Below are positions 49,597 through 57,045 of a stretch of 64,000 nucleotides of DNA, one piece after another. The notes below the pieces were generated by a model that did no database searches, was not told where the DNA came from, and saw nothing but the letters and a program-made list of their open reading frames with translations. Position numbers and translations under genes: made by a program. The stretch's first letter is position 1; each line of letters starts with the position of its first letter. The stretch is from JALYOK01 sp963840785 (GTDB taxonomy: Bacteria; Pseudomonadota; Gammaproteobacteria; Burkholderiales; JALYOK01): assembly GCA_963840785.1 (NCBI GenBank), contig CAWJAF010000009.1:1-64000 (forward strand). The letters are read 5' to 3'.

Positions 49597-50436
49597 GTGG
49601 CGAAAGTTGCTTTTGCCGGGCTGAGTACGCATCGTCGTTTTGCCGGGGAGCGGTGGAGTACCGATGGCATGATTGCCGTCAAAGACGATATCGCCGAAGA
49701 AACGCCCGTTGCGCTGGTATACAACGGACTGCCGTTCGTCGTCATGATGGCATCGCCGCTGGATCTGACGGATTTCGCGTTGGGATTTAGCTTGAGCGAA
49801 GGCATTGTCGAATCGTCGAGCGAGATACTTGATATCAACATTGCCAAGCACCCGGAAGGTATTGAGGTCAACCTGGCCATCGCCACGTCGCGTTTTGCAG
49901 AGTTGGAAAAAAAACAGCGCAATCTGACCGGCCGCACAGGGTGTGGACTATGCGGGGCGCAAAGTCTCGCCGACGCGATTCGTCATCCGCAAACCGTGCC
50001 TAGCCAAGTGGTTATTTCCCAAGCAATTGTCGAACGTGCCGTTAAGTCGCTGGATAACTTTCAACCGCTAAATGTGGCGACCGGCTCGGTCCATGCTGCG
50101 GCGTGGGTGGATTTGGAGGGCGTCATTCAACTGGCCCGCGAAGATGTTGGTCGGCACAATGCCCTTGATAAATTAATCGGTGCAATGTTTTCTCATGGCG
50201 CGCCGTTGAATGAAGGATGGCTATTATTAACCAGTCGTGCCAGCTACGAAATGGTACAGAAAGCCGCAACGGTTGGCATCGAAATAGTTGCCGCCATTTC
50301 TGCTCCGACTGCACTCGCAATTCGTCTTGCCCGCGAAACCGGTGTAACGTTAATTGCGTTCGCTCGCGATAGCCGTCACACGATTTACGCGAACCCTGAA
50401 CGATTAACGCAACATGCGGAGGCATTGGTAGCATGA
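49597..50436 (+). CDS. fdhD: Formate dehydrogenase accessory sulfurtransferase FdhD
   Basis: A 279-residue FdhD. The active cysteine pair is in GRTGCGLCGAQSL. Other parts are EETPVALVYNGLPFVVMMA, LAREDVGRHNALDKLIG and SRASYEMVQKAATVGIEIV. It carries sulfur to the molybdenum cofactor of formate dehydrogenase. GTG 49597 was chosen: TAGGA lies just upstream, it starts 4 bp after the fdsA stop, and it begins the conserved sequence. Overlaps fdsD by 4 bp. In fds operons this gene is called fdsC. Confidence 0.94.
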   Translation: MAKVAFAGLSTHRRFAGERWSTDGMIAVKDDIAEETPVALVYNGLPFVVMMASPLDLTDFALGFSLSEGIVESSSEILDINIAKHPEGIEVNLAIATSRFAELEKKQRNLTGRTGCGLCGAQSLADAIRHPQTVPSQVVISQAIVERAVKSLDNFQPLNVATGSVHAAAWVDLEGVIQLAREDVGRHNALDKLIGAMFSHGAPLNEGWLLLTSRASYEMVQKAATVGIEIVAAISAPTALAIRLARETGVTLIAFARDSRHTIYANPERLTQHAEALVA

Positions 50437-50663
50437 GCAACACCGAGCATCTCGTGAAGATGGCGAATCAAATCGAATCATTTTTTCGATCGGAGGTCGA
50501 CCGCAGCGTCGCCGTGGACAATATTTCCAGCCACATTAAACGTTTCTGGGATCCGAGGATGCGTAAGGCAATTATTACTCATGTACATTCCGGCGGACAT
50601 GGCTTGGGAGAGTTGTCACTCGAGGCCGTCCGGCATTTGGCGTCGAGCGCAAAAGGTTACTAA
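50433..50663 (+). CDS. fdsD: Formate dehydrogenase delta subunit
   Basis: A 76-residue small subunit. It begins MSNTEHLVKMANQIESFFRS and has HIKRFWDPRMRKAIITHVHSGG, the FdsD/NAD-dependent formate dehydrogenase delta family signature. It is needed for a stable, active Fds complex; its exact role is still unclear. It overlaps fdhD by 4 bp and abuts the next gene directly. Confidence 0.93.
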   Translation: MSNTEHLVKMANQIESFFRSEVDRSVAVDNISSHIKRFWDPRMRKAIITHVHSGGHGLGELSLEAVRHLASSAKGY

Positions 50664-51143
50664 GTGCCCAACCTGCAGGAAAGCCGCCCGCCACTGCCGC
50701 CCTTTACGCGCGAAACAGCCACACAGAAAGTGCGTATGGCGGAGGATGGATGGAATTCCCGTGACCCCGCCCGAGTGTCGCTCGTCTATACGATCGATAG
50801 CCAATGGCGTAATCGTGTAGAGTTTCCCTGTGGCCGCACACAGATCGTAGAATTTCTCACTCGTAAGTGGGCAAAAGAGCTCGAGTATCGTTTGATCAAA
50901 GAGCTTTGGTCGTTTGAAGCCGCACGAATCGCAGTGCGCTTTGCCTATGAGTGGCACGACGATTCCGGTAGTTGGTTTCGATCCTATGGTAACGAGAACT
51001 GGCAGTTTGACGATTACGGATTGATGATGCGACGCTACGCGAGCATCAACGATTTACCGATTAAAGAATCGGATCGGAAATTTCATTGGCCGCTCGGCCG
51101 GCGACCGGACGATCATGCGGGCTTAAGTGAATTGGGCTTGTAA
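50664..51143 (+). CDS. DUF1348 / nuclear transport factor 2-like protein
   Basis: A 159-residue protein starting at GTG 50664, immediately after the fdsD stop. It is the DUF1348 family (TATQKVRMAEDGWNSRDPARV, NRVEFPCGRTQIVEFLTRKW, VRFAYEWHDDSGSWFRSYGNENW, GLMMRRYASINDLPI). Predicted fold is the SnoaL/NTF2 cone. The function is not known. Zero spacing to fdsD suggests co-transcription with formate dehydrogenase, but no role is established. Confidence 0.85.
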   Translation: MPNLQESRPPLPPFTRETATQKVRMAEDGWNSRDPARVSLVYTIDSQWRNRVEFPCGRTQIVEFLTRKWAKELEYRLIKELWSFEAARIAVRFAYEWHDDSGSWFRSYGNENWQFDDYGLMMRRYASINDLPIKESDRKFHWPLGRRPDDHAGLSELGL

Positions 51144-51162
51144 GTTTTTTCGCAACGCAATT

Positions 51163-51960
51163 TTATTGCGAGTTCGGTGGCTGATAGCGCAGAGGCACGA
51201 CGCCATTCGAGTCAGCGTTACCGAACAGGCGCAACAGATCGGCAAGCTGAGCAGCGTAACTAGGCTGGGCGCGGGCCGAGCCGAGGAAAGTCGGTGAACT
51301 GTTTGCGGCCCAGCGGCCCTTACCTTCCAGTTGTAATGCGCCGGAGACAGTATTGAGTTGATAATTCAGCGCGCCTTCTTTACCATCCATCGCCAATAGA
51401 TATTCGCCCAGCGGCTTGACGGCGCTCAAGGCCAGAGCCGCTTGGCGCCAGGCAAGACTCGCCTTGCCGTCACTGGCCGCACCGGCGTATACGAAATTTG
51501 TCGTTGTAAAATCCAGCGTTCCGGTCGGATTCCAAATCGCTAATGCAGGAACCGCCATTGGCAGCAGGCTTGCCGGCGCCGACGCGTTTACGTCGCGCAG
51601 TTTGATACCACCCCATATTCCTTTGGCAATGACGCCTTTGCCTTGCAATTGCGGGCCGCTAAGTTCGATTGCGGCTGCGAGTTCGGCACGTAATAAATTC
51701 CACGGTTGCAATTGCCATTTGATTGCGTCGAATTGTAAATTTTGCCCGGTCGGTAACGCGGCGTTTACGCCTTCGAAAGCGCCGCGCCATAGGCTGCCGC
51801 GGCTCTCTTGAGCCGTGATCGGGAACGGTGCAATTTTAGGCAATGCCCACACGACCAGCCATGCCGGCGCTGTTACGACGAGAAACAATAAATAAAGTGC
51901 GATTGCACCGAAAAGATAGCGAAAAGTCGGGAAGCGCACGGTGGGCAAAGCGAGCTTCAT
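51163..51960 (-). CDS. gspN: Type II secretion system protein GspN
   Basis: A 265-residue protein with one N-terminal membrane anchor (YLFGAIALYLLFLVVTAPAWLVVWAL) and a periplasmic beta-rich domain. Signatures are ESRGSLWRGAFEGVNAALPT, FDAIKWQLQPWNLLRAELA and GTLDFTTTNFVY. GspN is a non-essential accessory protein of many T2SS operons. It is last in the operon and overlaps gspM by 4 bp. Convergent with the DUF1348 gene. Confidence 0.88.
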   Translation of the reverse strand: MKLALPTVRFPTFRYLFGAIALYLLFLVVTAPAWLVVWALPKIAPFPITAQESRGSLWRGAFEGVNAALPTGQNLQFDAIKWQLQPWNLLRAELAAAIELSGPQLQGKGVIAKGIWGGIKLRDVNASAPASLLPMAVPALAIWNPTGTLDFTTTNFVYAGAASDGKASLAWRQAALALSAVKPLGEYLLAMDGKEGALNYQLNTVSGALQLEGKGRWAANSSPTFLGSARAQPSYAAQLADLLRLFGNADSNGVVPLRYQPPNSQ

Positions 51961-52448
51961 TGCTTAGTCTCCGGCCCGACCAAGGTCACACTTCCCTTTA
52001 CTCGTCCGGCTTCTGCTGATTGAATTTGCAGTGTTTCGACCCTAAGTTTTTGCTGACTCTGCATACTTTCCAGAAACATCAATAGGGCATCGAATGGCAT
52101 GCCGCTCAACGCTAACCGGACTCGTTGTGCGTCGACACGATCGATCGCGCTGACTTTCTCACGCAGATTGGCGGCCTGCAAACTGCTTTCGACGGCTTGA
52201 CGAGGCTCGCCAGAAGCCGCGCCGGTAGTCACTTGCAGACCGATTATTTCTTTGGCATTGGTGCGCATTTGTGCGGCATCTAGGCGTAGTTGCGGCAAAT
52301 TTCTTGTGAGCTTTTTACGACCCTCACTAATGGGCAGCCAAGCCAAACCGTACAACATGCTCAACAACAAGAACACGCCGCCGTAAGTGAGGATCGCCCG
52401 TTCGCGCGGATTACGGGCTTGCCAAAATTCGTTCCATGCTTGCTTCAT
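51957..52448 (-). CDS. gspM: Type II secretion system protein GspM
   Basis: A 163-residue bitopic membrane protein. After a short cytoplasmic part (NEFWQARNPRERAILTYGGV) comes one membrane helix (FLLLSMLYGLAWLPIS), then a ferredoxin-like periplasmic domain. GspM binds GspL and forms part of the inner-membrane assembly platform. It overlaps both neighbours, gspL and gspN, by 4 bp. Confidence 0.88.
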   Translation of the reverse strand: MKQAWNEFWQARNPRERAILTYGGVFLLLSMLYGLAWLPISEGRKKLTRNLPQLRLDAAQMRTNAKEIIGLQVTTGAASGEPRQAVESSLQAANLREKVSAIDRVDAQRVRLALSGMPFDALLMFLESMQSQQKLRVETLQIQSAEAGRVKGSVTLVGPETKQ

Positions 52449-53680
52449 CGCGCACCGTCCGTGACGGCAATGCGAACCGTTACGCCGCCTTCTTTCGGGG
52501 TGCTCGCTTCCACGCTTGCGGCGGGAACGTTACTGAGTTGATTGCGCAATTGGTCTACCATGCCTTCATCGCGAAACATCGCATCGATTTTGAGTGTGCC
52601 TTGCTCATAGCTCAGCGACTCAACGCCAGTCGCGGAATTGATCAGCGGCAGCGTTTTCGCGAGCAACGGCAAAAAGTCGTTCGGTTGGGATTGACCACTG
52701 GCGCGTTGCATTACCGCGAGATTGCGCTGCATTTGAATTTTTACGTCACTGACGTTTGCCGCTTGCGGAAAGGCCGACTTAAATATCTTGTTCATTTCTG
52801 CAGTCAGGTTTTTTTTCTCGTAGTTCAAGCGGAACCAATCGACACTCGTCGCCAATACTTGCGCGCCGATGATTAATCCGGCAAGCAGCAAAATCGGCCG
52901 CAATTGCGGCAGCATTTCGCGCACACTGGAGGAGGGCGCGTAGTCACCTTGCAGCAAGTTGATTGCGTTCGCGGTATTGAGGAAGCGCGGCGCCCAGTGC
53001 CAATCTTGGCCGGGGACAACGGAGACGCCTAGTTGCGTCGTCCATAGCTGCAAATCCGGAACGCTTGCGGCCGCATCGGTCGCACGTAGAATAATTTTTT
53101 CCGGCAGACGGGCGTTGCTGCGCGCTTCTTCAATGGCACGACGCAGTGAAAACGGTGCGCCGTTGTCGCCCATGCTATCGAGCGCTAAACCGGCGCCCAC
53201 CGCTGTACGGACAAAGCCTTCCTGGCCATCCCAAATTAAGGTCCACGCATTCGGTTCCAGTTCCGGTAAACAGGTTTCTGCATAGCCATTCTCTGGCCGC
53301 AGGCCGGCTTGTCGCAGGCGATCGCACGATGCGTCAAGCCATGCCCGATCCACCACCGCCACGCGCGTCATGCCCGTTTCATCGCGAGCGCCGGCGGCGA
53401 CCTGCACTTGGTCGGGGTCGGAAAGAATTTTTTCTTCGACGGCATACGGCAACAATTGCCGTAACTTTTGCCCGCGCACAGGCGGCAACTTGACCTCGGT
53501 GAATAACACCAAACTTGCCGGCACGATAATGTCAACGCGATCAGCGCGCGGCAGATCGCTGATTTGCCCAGTGCCGTTGCGCTGCAGCTCGCCGGTATTC
53601 GCCCGCACCGCGTAGCGAAGCACCGTGTCGCTGTCGTTGGCAAGGCCGGATTCCGGCAGATAAATTTGTAGGATGGTCAT
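52445..53680 (-). CDS. gspL: Type II secretion system protein GspL
   Basis: A 411-residue bitopic protein. Residues ~1-240 form the actin-like cytoplasmic domain that binds GspE (KLPPVRGQKLRQLLPYAVEE). One membrane helix near residue 260 (LRPILLLAGLIIGAQVLATS) leads to a periplasmic ferredoxin-like domain (FLPLLAKTLPLINSATGVES). It couples the ATPase to the inner-membrane platform. Stop overlaps gspM by 4 bp; its start overlaps gspK. Confidence 0.93.
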   Translation of the reverse strand: MTILQIYLPESGLANDSDTVLRYAVRANTGELQRNGTGQISDLPRADRVDIIVPASLVLFTEVKLPPVRGQKLRQLLPYAVEEKILSDPDQVQVAAGARDETGMTRVAVVDRAWLDASCDRLRQAGLRPENGYAETCLPELEPNAWTLIWDGQEGFVRTAVGAGLALDSMGDNGAPFSLRRAIEEARSNARLPEKIILRATDAAASVPDLQLWTTQLGVSVVPGQDWHWAPRFLNTANAINLLQGDYAPSSSVREMLPQLRPILLLAGLIIGAQVLATSVDWFRLNYEKKNLTAEMNKIFKSAFPQAANVSDVKIQMQRNLAVMQRASGQSQPNDFLPLLAKTLPLINSATGVESLSYEQGTLKIDAMFRDEGMVDQLRNQLSNVPAASVEASTPKEGGVTVRIAVTDGAR

Positions 53681-54690
53681 TATTCGAATATTTGCTTTTG
53701 CCAGACGATGGCTGGCCAGCTTGTAGGATTTGTTCTATGAACCAATGCGACCAAGCCATTTTTAGTACTGCCGAATTGGCTGATGGCTGCGATCAAAAAA
53801 TAATGACTCTTCACGCCAATGTTCACGGGGCTCCAGGGATGATCAGCCGGGTTCTGCGGATTGACAGCTGGGAGCAGCGTGTTGGTCCGGGCCTCAAAAT
53901 CGGCATCATCTTTGAACGGTGAATCGTCGCGTAGCTTTTCAATGGCCGGTCCTGCGGCCGCGCCGAAGACGGCTTCGAGTACTTCCTTTGGCGCGGTGTT
54001 AACGTTTAGCGGTGTGACAGGAATGTTCGGCGGGGCCGACGTTCCGGGCGCAGGTGGCGAAAATTCCGGAATCGCTGTGATAAAGGCCCTTAATTTTTCG
54101 ATAACTTTATCGTCGAACCCCTCTACGCGCCCCAGCTCATCGATATTTTGTAGCGGTTGATTGGCAGTTCGATAAGGTTCCGATTTTCCGAGGTAGTTGA
54201 GATCTTCCTTGGGGCCTTGAGTATCCTCGTCGACATAGTCCTGTAGTGCCTCCGCCAATTCGGACGGCAAGTCTAGTTTTCCCAGAATCGCCGTGAACCA
54301 AAGCAGTTGATAGCCACGTTGCACCGGGTCTGTCGCCGCGAGGTTGTTGACGTTGAACAATCCCTGGCTATCGGTAATTTTTCCGCTCACGCTACCACCA
54401 CGATCAACTGGCGTCACCAAGTTGTATTTCGCCCAGGGCTCACCAAGGTGATCATTTTGTGACGTATCTGCATTCTTCAAATCTTCGATCAGCGCGAGGC
54501 TGCCAAGTTTTAGTGCGGCACGGCTTACAACAAGACTTTGTGCCTGATCGCCCAAATTCATGCTTTGCCGCATCCATAAATTCTGCTGCCACGCGGCGTA
54601 AGCCGCCACGCTGGTTGCAAGCGCAACGATCAACATCGCCATGACGATTGCAACGCCGCGTTGTCGTGCAGGTTCGGAGTAATGGTTCAT
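53680..54690 (-). CDS. gspK: Type II secretion system minor pseudopilin GspK
   Basis: A 336-residue protein. N-terminal QRGVAIVMAMLIVALATSVAAYAAWQQ is the pseudopilin helix after a short leader, processed by the prepilin peptidase at Gly-Val. The large alpha domain contains FNVNNLAATDPVQ, the LNYLGKSEPYRTANQPLQNI region and LNVNTAPKEVLEAVFG. GspK sits at the pseudopilus tip with GspI and GspJ. It overlaps gspJ by 4 bp. Confidence 0.94.
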   Translation of the reverse strand: MNHYSEPARQRGVAIVMAMLIVALATSVAAYAAWQQNLWMRQSMNLGDQAQSLVVSRAALKLGSLALIEDLKNADTSQNDHLGEPWAKYNLVTPVDRGGSVSGKITDSQGLFNVNNLAATDPVQRGYQLLWFTAILGKLDLPSELAEALQDYVDEDTQGPKEDLNYLGKSEPYRTANQPLQNIDELGRVEGFDDKVIEKLRAFITAIPEFSPPAPGTSAPPNIPVTPLNVNTAPKEVLEAVFGAAAGPAIEKLRDDSPFKDDADFEARTNTLLPAVNPQNPADHPWSPVNIGVKSHYFLIAAISQFGSTKNGLVALVHRTNPTSWPAIVWQKQIFE

Positions 54691-55301
54691 GACGGTAGCA
54701 TCAACACGCGGGTGATCGCTTCACCGCTTTCCAAATTTAATTCTACGCTCACGGCCCGAGGAATTTTGGCGATCACCCCCTGACCGACGTTCAGGGGCGG
54801 CCAACTATCTTGCCAACTATTGCTTTGGCCTAAGTAACGCAATTTAATTGCACTCACGCCGGTCAACAATGGATACACGGACGGTACCGTGCGCGGTGCT
54901 TGGTCCAATACCGGCCATATCAATTCTTCTATCGTGCCATTTTTAATTCGATAGCCGATCCGCTGCGGTGCCGCTAGCGTGCCGTTCGCGCCGGGTAGGC
55001 CCATGCGCGTAAACATCAGCTGAGCTTCGGTTTCTTTGGCGAAGGTTTGACTCCCGACGAATGCGCTTTCGATTAGATTGTTGCTATTGCGAATGTCGCG
55101 CGCCGTGGCGTTGGTCAGATCCATTTCCAAACGCGCAAAAAAAGTTGCAACACCGCGCCATTTTTGATTTTCCTCGGCCACGCGTTCGCGGGCAGTTAGG
55201 ATCGACGACAACGCGCGATACGCAAAAGCCGACATCACGGCAAAAATCGTAACGGCAATCAACACCTCGATAAGCGTGAATCCTTTTGCGCGCGCTTTCA
55301 T
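54687..55301 (-). CDS. gspJ: Type II secretion system minor pseudopilin GspJ
   Basis: A 204-residue pseudopilin. MKARAKGFTLIEVLIAVTIFAVMSAFAY gives the leader, cleavage at Gly-Phe, Glu+5 and the hydrophobic helix. The globular part has AEENQKWRGVATFFARLEMDL. With GspI and GspK it forms the pseudopilus tip. It overlaps both neighbours by 4 bp. Confidence 0.94.
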   Translation of the reverse strand: MKARAKGFTLIEVLIAVTIFAVMSAFAYRALSSILTARERVAEENQKWRGVATFFARLEMDLTNATARDIRNSNNLIESAFVGSQTFAKETEAQLMFTRMGLPGANGTLAAPQRIGYRIKNGTIEELIWPVLDQAPRTVPSVYPLLTGVSAIKLRYLGQSNSWQDSWPPLNVGQGVIAKIPRAVSVELNLESGEAITRVLMLPS

Positions 55302-55660
55302 AGTTTCGAGACAAAGCCCAACAAGGTAGCCAGTGCATAAGAATTGTCACCGCCAGCAAAGACCTTGATCTCAACTTTACGGAAATTCGGATTTTCCGTA
55401 CCGCTGGTGGTTTGTTGCCAGGTAAATGTTTGTCCGGCCTGACTGCCGTCTCCAGTCTGAACACCAACGGAAGGAAATGATTGTGCAATGATTTCTTCGT
55501 TTAGGCGGTTCTGCGCTACCCATTGCGCCAGCATCCGCTGCTTCAGCGTTCTCGCACCATCGATGGCGTTACCCGTCGCCCGGCCAGCGGCTGAAAGCGC
55601 GACGGCAAGAATCACCAAAGCGATGAGAATTTCGATCAACGTAAAGCCATTTCGCTTCAT
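55298..55660 (-). CDS. gspI: Type II secretion system minor pseudopilin GspI
   Basis: A 120-residue pseudopilin. MKRNGFTLIEILIALVILAVA is the leader, Gly-Phe site and helix; then RMLAQWVAQNRLNEEI is the typical GspI helix (WxAxNRLxE). It starts the tip complex by binding GspJ and GspK. It overlaps gspH and gspJ by 4 bp. Confidence 0.94.
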   Translation of the reverse strand: MKRNGFTLIEILIALVILAVALSAAGRATGNAIDGARTLKQRMLAQWVAQNRLNEEIIAQSFPSVGVQTGDGSQAGQTFTWQQTTSGTENPNFRKVEIKVFAGGDNSYALATLLGFVSKL

Positions 55661-56172
55661 GCTTTTTCGTCAACGACGACTTGGCCTAATGGATTGCCGC
55701 GAATCTTCAGTTGCTTGTCGCGATATTTGAGGCTGAGCTCGAATGGTTGATTGAATCCACCGGGGAGAAAGATTAATCGATCGTCCAGCTTCATCGTGTT
55801 GCCGGCGATGCGGCTTTCACCCCAGGCTATTGCGACCGGGAAAGTTCGCGCGCGCAGAATTTCGTCACTACTGGGTTGATCCCACTTGCCGTCGTTGCCG
55901 CGCTGCCAAAACGCATATTTGCCATCCTGCGCCGACCAAGCGACCGGCGTTCCCGTTAACATCGCTTCGCTTTGCGCATGCTCGAGAAGCGTTGCGAGGC
56001 GATTGGCTTCTTCGCTTAGGATTTTTGTATCGTCACGACTAAAGTTGACGCTCACTAATGTCATGGTTATCCCGAGGATGACCATCACCACCATGATTTC
56101 GATGAGCGTGAAACCACGTGCAGCGAGCTTCAATCTAGGAACGCTAATTGGTGGCGGAACCAACATCGGCAT
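55657..56172 (-). CDS. gspH: Type II secretion system minor pseudopilin GspH
   Basis: A pseudopilin of 171 residues from ATG 56172 (AAGGA just before it), or 158 from TTG 56133, which would give the short usual leader KLAARG before FTLIEIMVVMVILGI. The globular part has the GspH motif RLATLLEHAQSEAMLTGTPVAW. The first start would lie inside gspG by 29 bp. GspH is a minor pseudopilin linking tip and GspG filament. It overlaps gspI by 4 bp. Confidence 0.88.
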   Translation of the reverse strand: MPMLVPPPISVPRLKLAARGFTLIEIMVVMVILGITMTLVSVNFSRDDTKILSEEANRLATLLEHAQSEAMLTGTPVAWSAQDGKYAFWQRGNDGKWDQPSSDEILRARTFPVAIAWGESRIAGNTMKLDDRLIFLPGGFNQPFELSLKYRDKQLKIRGNPLGQVVVDEKA

Positions 56173-56578
56173 CGTTTCCTTCGCCGCCCGGCGCGCCGTC
56201 GGCACCGAGACTAAATACATCGACATCATTGGGGTTGTTTACGCCAGGGTTCAGATACTTATAATCATTACCCCAGGGATCTTTCGGCAGACGGTCTAGG
56301 TAACCACCGGTTTTCCAGTTGGGTGGAGGCGTCCCAGTTGGTTTGGTGACAAGCGCCTGCAGGCCTTGATCCGTCGTCGGGTAACTCTGGTTATCCAAAC
56401 GATACAGCTTCAGCGCTTGACCGATAGAATTAATATCTTGTTTCGCCGCAATGATGCGCGCTTCATCTGGTCGGCTCATGATGCGCGGCACCACGAGCGT
56501 CGCAAGGATACCGAGAATAACCAGAACGACCATTACCTCAATGAGGGTAAATCCGCGGAATTGAATGTTGTTTTTCAT
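56144..56578 (-). CDS. gspG: Type II secretion system major pseudopilin GspG
   Basis: A 144-residue major pseudopilin. MKNNIQFRGFTLIEVMVVLVILGILA has the prepilin peptidase site (Gly-Phe) and helix; the C-terminal region has the calcium-site motif YPTTDQGLQALVTKP and LPKDPWGNDYKYLNPG. It polymerises into the pseudopilus. It follows the CPBP protease gene (4-bp overlap) and precedes gspH. Confidence 0.96.
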   Translation of the reverse strand: MKNNIQFRGFTLIEVMVVLVILGILATLVVPRIMSRPDEARIIAAKQDINSIGQALKLYRLDNQSYPTTDQGLQALVTKPTGTPPPNWKTGGYLDRLPKDPWGNDYKYLNPGVNNPNDVDVFSLGADGAPGGEGNDADVGSATN

Positions 56579-57042
56579 GTATGAAATCCTGTCGTCAGAA
56601 AATAACCCGTATTGTAGTAGATGTGGAGCGCCAGTGGCGGATAGACGCTGCTATGGCGTTCGCGAAAATGGCCGAATAGCAAAGACGGAATAATCACACT
56701 GGCCGCCCACAAAGGCGGATGAGAAATAAAATGTAACGTGGTAAATGCCAGCGAAGTCAGGGCGTTTGCCGAGCTAATTCTGAGGTGTTTCACCCGTCCC
56801 CAAGCTTTGTTCAACAGTTCGCCTTGAACAACGCCACGGAAAATTAACTCCTCCAAGATCGGTTGGATCAGGCAAAGCGAAATGATTGCGGCAATCGCCA
56901 AGCCGGTTTCTCGAACGTTCGGCGTTAACCATCTGAGCAGAATCCAGAACGCTGCGCCCGCGACGAGAGCCGCCAAGAATTGCCAATCACGAAAAAACGG
57001 CGGGCAACGATCGAGCGCGAGGTCTCGCAGAATTGCCCGCAT
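56575..57042 (-). CDS. mrtJ: CPBP glutamic-type intramembrane protease, MrtJ-like (JDVT-CTERM processing)
   Basis: A 155-residue membrane protein with about four helices. It shows the three CPBP motifs: Glu64-Glu65...Arg69 (PILEELIFRG), Phe100...His104 (LAFTTLHF) and His140...Asn144 (LALHIYYN). Small CPBP proteases next to a CTERM-tailed target have been named MrtJ and are thought to cleave the sorting tail. Here the gene lies 3 bp after an S8 protease that ends in such a tail, and overlaps gspG by 4 bp. The catalytic set is complete. The name is by family resemblance and context; activity is not shown. Confidence 0.85.
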   Translation of the reverse strand: MRAILRDLALDRCPPFFRDWQFLAALVAGAAFWILLRWLTPNVRETGLAIAAIISLCLIQPILEELIFRGVVQGELLNKAWGRVKHLRISSANALTSLAFTTLHFISHPPLWAASVIIPSLLFGHFRERHSSVYPPLALHIYYNTGYFLTTGFHT

Positions 57043-57045
57043 GAA

